Shown in pieces: positions 32,884 through 41,219 of a stretch of DNA of 64,000 nt (the stretch's first letter is position 1; each line of letters opens with the position of its first letter). The notes beneath the pieces are model-generated. The model was given only the letters and a program-made list of their open reading frames with translations, did no database searches and was not told the DNA's origin. Source of the DNA: Mycolicibacterium vinylchloridicum (GTDB lineage Bacteria > Actinomycetota > Actinomycetes > Mycobacteriales > Mycobacteriaceae); NCBI RefSeq assembly GCF_013404075.1, contig NZ_JACBJQ010000029.1, positions 1 to 64,000 of the forward strand, read 5' to 3'. Made by a program: the position numbers and the translations under genes.

Positions 32884-34086
32884 ATGGTCGCGCCGGTCAA
32901 CGGACCCTTCACCCGCGCCGGGCGGCCCGTGTTCATCGCCGAGGCGATTCGCACGCCCATCGGCAAATCGCATCCCGAACGCGGCTGGTACCGCGACACG
33001 CATCCCAACACGATGCTGGCCGCCTGCTACACCGACCTGATCGCCCGGACCGGCCTGAACCCGGCCGTTGTCGACGACCTGATCATCGGCTGTACCGCCC
33101 CGTTCGGGGAGCAGTCCCGCAACATCGGGCGAAATGCCTGGCTACAGGCCGGCTTTCCGCCGGAGGTCCCGGCCACGACGCTGGACCGACGCTGTGGGTC
33201 AGCGCAGACCGCAGTCGAGATGGGCGCCGCGCTGGTGGCATCGGGCACCCACGACATCGTCATCGCCGGCGGTGTCGAACACATGGGGCACATCCCGATC
33301 GACTCCCCCGCCAAGATCAGCGCGATGTACGGCGACCCGTGGCCGGCCGAACTGCGTGAGCAATACAGTTTCGTGCACCAGGGCGAGAGCGCCGAACTCA
33401 TCGCCGACCGCTGGGGTATCGGCCGGGCCGAGATGGACGAGTTCGCGGCCGCATCACATCGATCGGCGGCCACCGCGATCGCCGAGCACCGCTTCGACGC
33501 CGAGATGGTGCCGCTGACGCTGGACGGCGAGGTCCGCAGCACTGACCAATGCGTGCGTCCGGAGACCACTGCGGACACCCTCGCCGGCTTGCGGCCGGTG
33601 TTCCGCAAGGACGACGGGCGGGTCACGGCGGGCACCTCATCGCCGATCTCGGACGGCGCGGCGGCAGTGCTGCTGTGCTCGCTCGGCGCGGCACGAGAGC
33701 ACGGTCTGCGCATCCGGGCCCGCATCGTCGACCAGACCACCGTCGGGGTCGACCCGATCATCATGCTCACCGGACCCATCCCGGCCACCCGAAAACTGTT
33801 GGAGCGTAATAACCTTTCGGTCGACGACATCGACCTCTTCGAGGTCAACGAAGCCTTCTCGTCAGTCGTCCTGGCCTGGCAGCGCGAACTGAAGGCGGAT
33901 CCCGAACGGGTCAACGTCAACGGCGGGGCGATCGCACTCGGCCATGCTGTGGGCGCCACCGGCGCACGGCTCATCGCCACGCTGGTCGCCGAACTCGAGC
34001 GCCGCCAGGCCAACCTCGGCCTGGTGACCATGTGCTGCGGCGGCGGCCTGGGCACCGGCACCATCATCCAGCGAGTGCCGTCTTGA
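32884..34086 (+). CDS. Thiolase (acetyl-CoA C-acyltransferase)
   Basis: Thiolase of 400 aa that cleaves 3-oxoacyl-CoA with CoA. Nucleophile Cys104 in LDRRCGSAQ, NEAFSSV, the general-base histidine in NVNGGAIALGHAVGATG, and the second cysteine in CCGGGLGTG. All are intact. It starts immediately after the SDR stop, with no spacer, and its stop overlaps the CoA-transferase TTG start. It is part of the beta-oxidation stage after ring opening. Confidence 0.95.
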   Translation: MVAPVNGPFTRAGRPVFIAEAIRTPIGKSHPERGWYRDTHPNTMLAACYTDLIARTGLNPAVVDDLIIGCTAPFGEQSRNIGRNAWLQAGFPPEVPATTLDRRCGSAQTAVEMGAALVASGTHDIVIAGGVEHMGHIPIDSPAKISAMYGDPWPAELREQYSFVHQGESAELIADRWGIGRAEMDEFAAASHRSAATAIAEHRFDAEMVPLTLDGEVRSTDQCVRPETTADTLAGLRPVFRKDDGRVTAGTSSPISDGAAAVLLCSLGAAREHGLRIRARIVDQTTVGVDPIIMLTGPIPATRKLLERNNLSVDDIDLFEVNEAFSSVVLAWQRELKADPERVNVNGGAIALGHAVGATGARLIATLVAELERRQANLGLVTMCCGGGLGTGTIIQRVPS

Positions 34087-35309
34087 TCGATTTCACCGAG
34101 TTCCTCAGCCGAGGCGACGGGGTGTGGTGGGGCCAGGCGGCCGCCGAGCCCCGTCCCCTGGTGGAGGGGCTGATCGCGCAGAGCGCGCGCATCGGCCCCA
34201 TTCGCACGTTCACCGGCCTGTCCTGGAACGACCAGCTCGCGGTGACCATGCCGCAGCGCATGTCGATGGTGTCCTACGGCGGGCTGGGCGAGCTTCGTGA
34301 GCTCAGCCGCAGTGGACGCCTCGAGGTCGTCCCCTGCCACTACTCGGCGTTGCCGAGAATGTTCGCCGAACGACGGCTCCCGTGCGACGTCGGGCTGGTG
34401 CAGGTCGCCCCGCCCGACTCCGACGGCTGCTGCTCGCTGGGGGTCGGTGTGGACTACGTGGCCGACGCCGTCGCTCACACCCCGGTGCTCATCGCCGAGA
34501 TCAACGACCAGATGCCGGCCACCATCGGATCCACACCGATCCCTCTCGACCGCTTCGCCGCCACCATCACCACCAGCCGGGCACTGCCCGAAGACCCGAC
34601 CCGCGCGCCGGGCCCGGTGGACCGCCAGATCGCCGCCCACATCGCGGCGCTGGTCGACGACGGCGACACCGTGCAGCTCGGCGTCGGATCGCTGGGCGCG
34701 GCCGTCCTCGATGCGCTCGCGGAGCATCGGGATCTCGGCTTTCACACCGGCATGATCACTGACGGACTGATGCGCCTGGTGGACAAGGGCGTTGCCACCG
34801 GGCGACACAAGGAAGTCGACCCCGGCCTTGTCGTTGTCGGCACTGCCCTCGGCTCGGCCGAACTGTATCGGCGCATACCGGATCTGCCGACGCGGTTCCT
34901 GCCCACCAGTTACACCCATACCCCACAGGTGCTTTCCCAGCTGGCCTCGCTGGTATCGATCAACTTCGCCGTCGAGGTGGATCTGTCCGGACAGGTCGGC
35001 GCAGAGCTCAGCGGCGGCGTCTACGTCGGTGCAGTGGGCGGTCAGGTCGACTTCACCCGCGCCGCCGCGCTGACCGGGAAACGCTCGATCATCGCGCTGC
35101 ACTCGGCATTCCGGGGCCGCTCGACGATCAAAGCCCGCCTCGACGGCGGGATCGTGACAACCGCGCGCTCCGACGTCGACGTCGTCGTCACCGAACACGG
35201 CGCGGCGCATCTACGGGGCTGCAGTATCGGCGAGCGCGCCCGCAGATTGGCGGCTATCGCCGCACCGAACTTCCGCGAACAACTGGAGAAGGAGATCACC
35301 AGCTTATGA
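34083..35309 (+). CDS. Acetyl-CoA hydrolase/4-hydroxybutyrate CoA-transferase family
   Basis: CoA-transferase of the Cat1/4-HBCT family, 408 aa. TTG 34083 is chosen because it gives a TTGA overlap with the thiolase stop and begins the family's first conserved segment (IDFTEF, GDGVWWGQ); longer readings lie inside the thiolase. Conserved parts include VQVAPPDSDGCCSLG, INDQMPAT, VQLGVGSLGAAVLDAL, FHTGMITDG, GGQVDFTRAA and TEHGAAHLRG. It likely moves CoA between an acid and acetyl-CoA or succinyl-CoA type donors, saving ATP. Substrate unknown. Confidence 0.85.
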   Translation: MIDFTEFLSRGDGVWWGQAAAEPRPLVEGLIAQSARIGPIRTFTGLSWNDQLAVTMPQRMSMVSYGGLGELRELSRSGRLEVVPCHYSALPRMFAERRLPCDVGLVQVAPPDSDGCCSLGVGVDYVADAVAHTPVLIAEINDQMPATIGSTPIPLDRFAATITTSRALPEDPTRAPGPVDRQIAAHIAALVDDGDTVQLGVGSLGAAVLDALAEHRDLGFHTGMITDGLMRLVDKGVATGRHKEVDPGLVVVGTALGSAELYRRIPDLPTRFLPTSYTHTPQVLSQLASLVSINFAVEVDLSGQVGAELSGGVYVGAVGGQVDFTRAAALTGKRSIIALHSAFRGRSTIKARLDGGIVTTARSDVDVVVTEHGAAHLRGCSIGERARRLAAIAAPNFREQLEKEITSL

Positions 35310-36250
35310 GCCCCACCCTGCCTGCGGCCGCGAGGATACGAGAAGTAGGGCCCCGCGACGGCTTTCAGAACGAGCCCGAGGTCATCGCCACGTCGGACAA
35401 GATCGCCCTCATCAACCAACTGGCGCGCACCGGCCTGGACCGCATCGAGGTCGCCAGCTTCGTGCGCCCCGACGTCATCCCGCAACTGGCCGACGCCGTC
35501 GAGGTCCTCAACGGCGTGGACATCCCCGAGCACGTGTCGCTGACGATTCTGGTTCCCAACAACCGCGGACTGGACAACGCGCTGAAGGTCCGAGAGCGCT
35601 TCCACGAAGTCGCGATGTTCGTCAGCGCTTCGGAGACCCACAACAAGCGCAACGTCAACCGCACCATCGACGAATCAATGGCCGATAACGCGATCGTGGC
35701 CAAGCGCATCGACGCCGAGGACCTGCGTCCCACCGCCGTGATCGCCACCGCGTTCGGGTGCCCGTTCGAGGGAAAGGTCCCGATGCAACGCACCCTGGAC
35801 CTCGCCGAACAGTTCGCCGAGGCGGGCTGCCGTGAGATCGGCTTCGGCGACACCACCGGAATGGCGCACCCCGCTTATGTTTTCGACATCTTCTCCGCGG
35901 CCATCGAGCGTCTGCCCGGCATCGAGATCACGGCGCATTTCCACAACACCCGCGGGCAGGGTATCGCCAATGCCTATGCGGCCCTGCAAGCCGGCTGCAC
36001 GAGCTTCGAATCGAGCTTCGGCGAACTCGGCGGCTGCCCGGTTCCTGCCGGCTCGACCGGAAACATCGCCACCGAGGACCTGCTCAACATGTTCCACGAA
36101 ATGGGTGTGCCGACCGGTGTGAGCCTGACTGCCGTCATCGACGCCGCCCGCGCCGCCCAAGAGATCCTCGGCCGCAAGCTGACCAGCCACTGCATCGTCG
36201 CCGGTCCGGTCGACTGGCATCCCGACGCCTCCGCACCCAGCTGCCGGTAA
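35306..36250 (+). CDS. HMG-CoA lyase-like enzyme
   Basis: TIM-barrel lyase of 314 aa in the HMG-CoA lyase family, which splits 3-hydroxy-3-methylglutaryl-CoA to acetyl-CoA and acetoacetate. Catalytic residues seen: REVGPRDGFQNE at the N-terminus, GFGDTTGMAHP, metal HFHNTRGQG, and the Cys loop GELGGCPVPAGSTGNIATED. All key residues are present. It overlaps the CoA-transferase as ATGA. In this operon it may cleave a tertiary 3-hydroxy-3-alkyl acyl-CoA, which would arise from a branched ring such as a 4-alkylcyclohexanecarboxylate, rather than leucine-derived HMG-CoA; that substrate is inference. Confidence 0.9.
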   Translation: MSPTLPAAARIREVGPRDGFQNEPEVIATSDKIALINQLARTGLDRIEVASFVRPDVIPQLADAVEVLNGVDIPEHVSLTILVPNNRGLDNALKVRERFHEVAMFVSASETHNKRNVNRTIDESMADNAIVAKRIDAEDLRPTAVIATAFGCPFEGKVPMQRTLDLAEQFAEAGCREIGFGDTTGMAHPAYVFDIFSAAIERLPGIEITAHFHNTRGQGIANAYAALQAGCTSFESSFGELGGCPVPAGSTGNIATEDLLNMFHEMGVPTGVSLTAVIDAARAAQEILGRKLTSHCIVAGPVDWHPDASAPSCR

Positions 36251-36279
36251 TTCGGCATCGACAAACTGAAAGGCAGATC

Positions 36280-37038
36280 ATGACAGCACGAGTCGCATTC
36301 GTCACCGGCGGCGCCCAAGGAATCGGCGCCGGGATCTCGCAGACATTGGGCGCCAACGGCTTCCGGGTCGCCGTCGCAGACCTCAACCTCGAGGTCGCAC
36401 AGGACACCGCCGAGCGCATCGGTCAGGCCGGCGGCACGGCGATCGCCGTGCATGTCGATGTCACCGACACCGAATCGGTGCGATCGGCCGTCAAGACCGT
36501 CGCCGCCGAGCTCGGCGAGGTCGAGATCGCGGTCAACAACGCCGGCTGGGACGACTTCATGCCGTTTCTGAAAACCACCGAGGACTTCTGGGACCGCATC
36601 CTCGACATCAACTTCAAGGGCGCGTTGCGGGTCAGCCAGGCCGTCGTACCCGGCATGGTGGAGCGGGGCTTCGGCCGGGTGGTCAACATCGGCTCCGACG
36701 CCGGGCGTGTGGGGTCGTCGCTGGAAGCCGTCTACTCCGGCGCCAAGGGCGGCATCATCGCGTTCAGCAAGACCCTGGCCCGCGAGGTCGCCACCAAGGG
36801 CGTCACCGTCAACACCGTGTGCCCCGGGCCGACGGATACCCCTGCGCTGCGCAAGTTCGCCGATGCCTCCGGGCAGGAAGCCGACAAGGTGATCGGCGGG
36901 ATGACCCGATCGGTGCCCATGAAGCGCCTCGCCGATCCGGCCGACATCGCGGCGGCGGTGGCATTTTTCGCCTCCGACGCCGCAAGCTACATCACTGGCC
37001 AGACCCTGTCGGTCAGCGGCGGATTGACGATGGCTTGA
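36280..37038 (+). CDS. badH: BadH-like 2-hydroxycyclohexanecarboxyl-CoA dehydrogenase
   Basis: NAD-dependent SDR of 252 aa, close to R. palustris BadH. Matching features are NNAGWDDFMPF, PGMVERGFGRVVNI, RVGSSLEAVY, AFSKTLARE, VCPGPTDTPALR and the terminal GQTLSVSGGLTM. Catalytic Ser139, Tyr152 and Lys156 are intact. It would oxidise the 2-hydroxy ring CoA ester to the 2-keto ester, the substrate of BadI. AAAGG sits 6 bases before the ATG. It lies 29 bp after the HMG-CoA lyase gene and 8 bp before a BadK-like hydratase gene, whereas badI is 26 kb away. Confidence 0.88.
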   Translation: MTARVAFVTGGAQGIGAGISQTLGANGFRVAVADLNLEVAQDTAERIGQAGGTAIAVHVDVTDTESVRSAVKTVAAELGEVEIAVNNAGWDDFMPFLKTTEDFWDRILDINFKGALRVSQAVVPGMVERGFGRVVNIGSDAGRVGSSLEAVYSGAKGGIIAFSKTLAREVATKGVTVNTVCPGPTDTPALRKFADASGQEADKVIGGMTRSVPMKRLADPADIAAAVAFFASDAASYITGQTLSVSGGLTMA

Positions 37039-37046
37039 GCGAGCAA

Positions 37047-37811
37047 ATGAGTGCCGTCACCTGGTCTGCCGAGGGACCGATACTGCACATCGCGCTGAAT
37101 CGGCCGCCGGCGAACGCCCTGGGACCGGCGATCGTCGACGGGTTGCACGCCGCCCTCGACGTCGCCGACGATGTGAGTCCGAAGGTGCTGATTCTGTCAT
37201 CGGCACTTGACGGATTCTTCGCCGCGGGCGCCGACATCAAGCACATGACGACCGTGGACGCCACCTCGTTCAAGGCCTACGGCAACGGCCTGCGTTCGGG
37301 CCTGGACCGGCTCGCGCGCCACCCCGCCCTGTCGGTGGCCGCGATCGACGGACTCGCTCTCGGTGGCGGACTGGAACTGGCGATGGCCTGCACGCTGCGG
37401 GTGGCGGGTGCGCAATCCAAGCTCGGCCTTCCCGAGGTCAAGCTCGGTTTGATTCCCGGTGCCGGCGGAACGCAGCGGTTGCCAAGGCTCGTCGGCCGCG
37501 GTCCGGCACTGGATCTGATGCTGACCGGCCGGCAGATCGACGCCGCCGACGCGTTGCGGATCGGCCTGATCGACCGGCTGGTGGACCCGGGCACCGCGGT
37601 GTCCGCCGCCCGCGCGTTGGCCGCCGAACTGTGCGCCGCGTCGGCCCCCGCACAGCAGGCGGTCGTCCGCACCGTCGATGCCGCCGACGCTCTGCCACTT
37701 GATGACGGCCTGCGCTACGAGGTCGAACAGATTCAGCAGTTGTTCGAAAACGGCGAGGCGGCCGAAGGGCTGCGGGCCTTCGTCGAAAAGCGACAGCCGA
37801 ACTTCACCTGA
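37047..37811 (+). CDS. Enoyl-CoA hydratase, probable BadK role
   Basis: Canonical crotonase of 254 aa. Both hydratase glutamates are present: GGGLELAMAC and LGLPEVKLGLIPGAGGTQRL. The oxyanion AGADIKHM is also normal. Placed directly after badH, it probably hydrates cyclohex-1-enecarboxyl-CoA to the 2-hydroxy ester (BadK step), but a general beta-oxidation role is possible. ATG 37047 is used; TTG 37035, which overlaps the badH stop, would add four residues. Confidence 0.87.
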   Translation: MSAVTWSAEGPILHIALNRPPANALGPAIVDGLHAALDVADDVSPKVLILSSALDGFFAAGADIKHMTTVDATSFKAYGNGLRSGLDRLARHPALSVAAIDGLALGGGLELAMACTLRVAGAQSKLGLPEVKLGLIPGAGGTQRLPRLVGRGPALDLMLTGRQIDAADALRIGLIDRLVDPGTAVSAARALAAELCAASAPAQQAVVRTVDAADALPLDDGLRYEVEQIQQLFENGEAAEGLRAFVEKRQPNFT

Positions 37812-37840
37812 CAAGGCCGGCAGAGTCAAGGAGCACCACA

Positions 37841-38653
37841 ATGACAGAGAAGTCCGCGGAGTACGGGACCCTGCTGGTTACCCAACCGGCCCCGGGGATC
37901 ACGCTGGTCACACTGAACCGGCCCGATCGGCTCAATGCGATGACCAACACGATGTTCGACGAACTGGAAGTCGTAGCCCGAAAGCTGAGCGACGACAACG
38001 ACATTCGAGTGGTGATCCTCACCGGCGCAGGTGCGGGGTTCTGCGCCGGATACGACCTCGATGACGCCGAGCGCCTGCCGGACCTCTCCGCGCTGGGCAT
38101 GTTCGACCAGCAAAATCGCGCCGCACGCGCGCTGGCCGCGGTTCGGGCGATCCCGGTGCCGGTGATCGCCGCCGTCAACGGTGCCGCAGCCGGCGGCGGG
38201 TTCTCGCTGAGCCTGATGGCCGACATCCGGCTCGGCGCACCCACCGCGAAGTTCAACGCCGCGTTCGTCAAGATCGGGCTGTCCGCAGGCGATTTGGGCG
38301 CCTCATGGCTGCTGCCCCGGCTGATCGGACCGGCGCACGCCGCCGAGATCGCCTTCACCGGACGGACCGTCGGCGCCGAAGAGGCCGAGCGACTCGGCCT
38401 GCTCAACGCGGTCACCGGTCCCGACGATCTGCTCGATCGCGCCCTGGCGATGGCCGGCCAGATCTGCGCAAACTCCCCCGGCGGGATCAAACTCTCCAAA
38501 CGGGCGCTGCAGTCCAACCTCGAGATCACCTCGTTCGCCGCCGCCCTTGAACTGGAGAGCCGCGGGCAGGCCCTGCTCACTCGCTGCGCCGACATGCCCG
38601 AAGCGCTGGCCGCGTTCCGGGAAAAGCGCGCTCCCCACTTCACGGGCGCGTGA
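37841..38653 (+). CDS. Crotonase-family protein lacking the hydratase glutamates (copy 1)
   Basis: Enoyl-CoA hydratase/isomerase family protein of 270 aa. Fold marks GFCAGYDLDD and NGAAAGGGFSLSLMADIRL are normal, but the first catalytic Glu position is Ser and the second is not acidic (NAAFVKIGL). An Asp in SAGDLGASW may supply acid/base function as in isomerase-type crotonases. It is a clear paralogue of the next gene (shared AEIAFTGRTV, GLS-G-LGASW pattern). AAGGAG precedes the ATG by 9 bases. Possible role: double-bond isomerisation of an unsaturated ring or chain CoA ester. Confidence 0.83.
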   Translation: MTEKSAEYGTLLVTQPAPGITLVTLNRPDRLNAMTNTMFDELEVVARKLSDDNDIRVVILTGAGAGFCAGYDLDDAERLPDLSALGMFDQQNRAARALAAVRAIPVPVIAAVNGAAAGGGFSLSLMADIRLGAPTAKFNAAFVKIGLSAGDLGASWLLPRLIGPAHAAEIAFTGRTVGAEEAERLGLLNAVTGPDDLLDRALAMAGQICANSPGGIKLSKRALQSNLEITSFAAALELESRGQALLTRCADMPEALAAFREKRAPHFTGA

Positions 38654-39462
38654 GGCCGATGCCGACCGGATGGAATCGGGTGTCCACCCGACCGATGGGC
38701 GAGATCCTCGACGAGCTGGGTCAGGCCAAGACCCTGACCATCGCCGAACCGCGTCCCGGCATCGCCGTGATGTCGGTCAATCGGCCCGACCGGGGCAACT
38801 CCCAGACGGTCGAAATGTTCGGCGAGATCGCCTGGTACGCCCACACTCTGCGGAAAGCGCCGCTGCGGGCCCTGGTCATCACCGGGGCCGGCGGGGCGAC
38901 GTTCTGTACCGGTTTCGACCTGGAGGAAGTGGCCGTCATCGCCAGGATGACCATCCCCGAGTTCAACGAGCTCGTCGACACCGCCTCGGCGGGCACCTCG
39001 GGCCTGCGGGCTCTGCCCTGCCCGGTGATCGCCGCGATCAGCGGCCCCGTCGCCGGCGGCGGACTGTCACTGGCGCTGTCGGCCGACATCCGGATAGCCG
39101 CCGGCTCGGCGAGCTTCAGCGCCGGTTTCGTCCGCGTCGGCCTGTCCATCGGCGAACTGGGCGCGTCCTGGCACCTTTCGCGGGTCGTCGGTCCGGCCCG
39201 CGCCGCGGAGATCGCGTTCACCGGGCGCACGGTCAAGGCCGAGGAGGCCGTGCGAATGGGCCTGGCGAACCGGATCGTCGCCGGCGGCGGCGGCGATGTT
39301 GTGGCCGCGGCGGTGGAACTGGCCGAGGCGATCGCCGAGAACGGCGCCGAGGGCATCCGCGCGACGAAGAATTCCCTGATCCGCAACGCGGAGATCGACT
39401 CGTTCCTGGCCGCCCTCGAACTGGAGAACCGCAGCCAAGCGGTCTGCCGAACCACCCTGTAG
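38650..39462 (+). CDS. Crotonase-family protein lacking the hydratase glutamates (copy 2)
   Basis: Second crotonase of the tandem pair, also 270 aa, beginning at a GTG that overlaps the stop of copy 1 as GTGA; ATG 38659 is an alternative. It shares the unusual active-site pattern: GGGLSLALSADIRI and FVRVGLSIGELGASW, with Glu where copy 1 has Asp. The N-terminus is longer before the first fold segment. Tandem duplication with retained divergence suggests two related isomerase or hydratase steps, or a heteromer. Confidence 0.82.
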   Translation: MRPMPTGWNRVSTRPMGEILDELGQAKTLTIAEPRPGIAVMSVNRPDRGNSQTVEMFGEIAWYAHTLRKAPLRALVITGAGGATFCTGFDLEEVAVIARMTIPEFNELVDTASAGTSGLRALPCPVIAAISGPVAGGGLSLALSADIRIAAGSASFSAGFVRVGLSIGELGASWHLSRVVGPARAAEIAFTGRTVKAEEAVRMGLANRIVAGGGGDVVAAAVELAEAIAENGAEGIRATKNSLIRNAEIDSFLAALELENRSQAVCRTTL

Positions 39463-39479
39463 CGCAACGGAGGCAACCA

Positions 39480-40274
39480 ATGACCATTGAGAACGAACTC
39501 CCACCGGCCAAGAGCCTGGCTGAGTGCGGTGCACTGATCGTCGGCGGCACGGCCGGTATCGGGCTGGCCACCGCCCGCGGCCTCGCCGAGGCGGGAGTAC
39601 CTCGGATCGTCATCGTCGGGCGCAACTGCGAACGGGGTCAGCTAGCCGCCGCCGAACTGCGCGCCCTCGGGACCGACGCGCACTTCCTGGCCGGCGACGC
39701 CACCGACTCTTCCTCCGCGTCGACCGTGGCCGCCGAGGCCGACAAGCTGCTCGACGGGATCGACATCCTGATGTGCACCACCGCCGCCGACGTCAGACCG
39801 GAGCTGTTCAAGGACATCCCGATCACCGACATCAGCCGCATCCTCAACGAACTGGCCACGCCGTCGATGCAGATGGCCAGCGCGGTACTGCCCGGGATGC
39901 GGGCCCGGCGCGGCGGCATCATCGTCAACGTCGCCTCCGACGCCGCCAAGACCGCGACCCCGGGTGAGGCCATGATCGGGGCGGCCAAGGCCGCGATCGT
40001 GATGTTCACCCGCACCATCGCGATCGAGGAGAAGCGCCACGGCATCCGGGCCAACGCGCTGACCCCGTCGCTGGTGCACGGCACAGCGTCCACCGAACGG
40101 ATCACCACCGACGGGTTCAGCGCGAAACTGTTCGCCAGCGCCGCCAAGCAGGCTGCCCTCGGGGTGCCGGACGCCGACGATATCGCGGCCCTGGCGGTCT
40201 TCGTGTGCAGCCCCGCAGCGGCGCGGCTGACCGGACAGGCGATCAGCGTCAACGGCGGCATCTCGGCGGCCTGA
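39480..40274 (+). CDS. SDR-fold protein without catalytic tyrosine
   Basis: Short-chain dehydrogenase-like protein of 264 aa. The cofactor site is partly altered: VGGTAGIG instead of TGxxxGIG and CTTAAD where NNAG is expected. Ser153 (NVASDAAK) and Lys170 remain, but the catalytic Tyr position, 166, is Ile (EAMIGAAK); aligned with BadH the same stretch reads EAVYSGAK. The C-terminal GQAISVNGGISAA is normal. It starts at ATG 39480 after GGAGG. It may be a non-catalytic partner, use another base, or run a different reaction. ATG choice excludes a long upstream open frame inside the crotonase genes. Confidence 0.85.
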   Translation: MTIENELPPAKSLAECGALIVGGTAGIGLATARGLAEAGVPRIVIVGRNCERGQLAAAELRALGTDAHFLAGDATDSSSASTVAAEADKLLDGIDILMCTTAADVRPELFKDIPITDISRILNELATPSMQMASAVLPGMRARRGGIIVNVASDAAKTATPGEAMIGAAKAAIVMFTRTIAIEEKRHGIRANALTPSLVHGTASTERITTDGFSAKLFASAAKQAALGVPDADDIAALAVFVCSPAAARLTGQAISVNGGISAA

Positions 40275-40304
40275 CCCCGAACAGAGTGGAAAGCAGGCGG
40301 CGCA

Positions 40305-40931
40305 ATGCAATTCGAGCGGTACAGCCAGGCGGCGTGCCGATCCGCCTCGGGTACCATCGCGCGACCTGCGAACCGCCGCCTGCCCGGGGTGGCGGGCATC
40401 TGGGCCCTGATCGGCGCCGACTGCGTCTTCTTCGCGGTTCTGTTTGCGAGCTTCATGCAGGAAAGACTGCACGCCCCAGGGGTTTTCGAAGCCTCGCGCC
40501 GAACCCTCGACATGAACCTCGGCGGAGTCGACACCCTGATCCTGCTGACCAGTTCGTGGTCGGTGGCCCTGGCGATCGAGGCGCTGAAACGCGAACGCCC
40601 CGAACGGGTTCCGCGGTACCTGTTGGCGGGGATGCTCACCGGCGCGCTGTTCATGGTGTCGAAGGCGTTCGAGTACGCCCAGAAGATCACCTCCGGCATC
40701 ACGCCCGCCACGAACCCGTTCTTCATGTGGTACTTCGCCCTGACCGGGCTCCATCTCATTCACGTCATCCTGGGCACCGGGCTGTTGGCCTACGTGTGGT
40801 CCCGATCCAGGGGCGGCCGCTACAGCAACACCAACCGGGCCCTGCCGGAATCGGTGGCGTCCTTCTGGCATCTGGTCGACCTGCTGTGGATCCTGTTGTT
40901 CCCCTTGCTTTATCTGATGAGGGCGGCCTGA
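40305..40931 (+). CDS. Cytochrome c oxidase subunit III/NorE-like membrane protein
   Basis: Haem-copper-oxidase subunit III family protein of 208 aa with about five membrane segments, fewer than the seven of full CtaE and typical of NorE/short CoxC types. Recognisable features are WALIGADCVFFAVLFASF, SKAFEYAQKI, WYFALTGLHLIHVILG and a C-terminal VASFWHLVDLLWILLFPLLY. No subunit I or II gene is in the window, so it is an orphan in a catabolic operon. It begins 30 bp after the SDR gene and its stop overlaps the next gene by one base. Role unknown. Confidence 0.8.
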   Translation: MQFERYSQAACRSASGTIARPANRRLPGVAGIWALIGADCVFFAVLFASFMQERLHAPGVFEASRRTLDMNLGGVDTLILLTSSWSVALAIEALKRERPERVPRYLLAGMLTGALFMVSKAFEYAQKITSGITPATNPFFMWYFALTGLHLIHVILGTGLLAYVWSRSRGGRYSNTNRALPESVASFWHLVDLLWILLFPLLYLMRAA

Positions 40932-41206
40932 TGTCGGCGTTGCATCAACGGGTCACCAAGGTGTGGCTCGCGCTGATGGTGTTGACGGCCATGACGACCT
41001 GGGGGCTGTCCTCGGATCTGTTCAGTCCCGCCGTCGCCGTGACCGGGATATTCCTCATCGCTGCGGTCAAAGTGCGATTCGTGATGTTGGACTTCATGGA
41101 ACTCCGGCATGGCCCGATACGGGTGCGGATCGCCTTCCAAGGCTGGCTCGCCGTGGTCGTCGCCCTGATTCTCGGCATGTGGTTACTTGCCCCAAACATC
41201 CTATGA
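40931..41206 (+). CDS. Cytochrome c oxidase subunit IV-like small membrane protein
   Basis: 91 aa protein with three membrane segments (about residues 11-29, 33-50 and 66-87) and the FMELRHGPIRVR connector seen in prokaryotic COX4/NorF-like subunits. It follows the subunit-III-like gene with a one-base overlap, mirroring norE-norF or ctaE-ctaF arrangements. Too small for catalysis; probably a structural partner of the preceding protein. Confidence 0.75.
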   Translation: MSALHQRVTKVWLALMVLTAMTTWGLSSDLFSPAVAVTGIFLIAAVKVRFVMLDFMELRHGPIRVRIAFQGWLAVVVALILGMWLLAPNIL

Positions 41207-41219
41207 GAAAGGTGTATTC

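Noticed and set aside
33027..35210. 727-aa open frame on the minus strand
   Set aside because: It lies opposite the thiolase and CoA-transferase, both with full catalytic motifs. Its translation is Arg/Ser/Ala-rich without any domain; long antisense frames are normal in high-GC coding DNA.
38547..39479. Long N-terminal extension of the SDR at 39480
   Set aside because: It is an Arg-rich out-of-frame reading of the tandem crotonase genes; a GGAGG ribosome binding site marks the true ATG at 39480.
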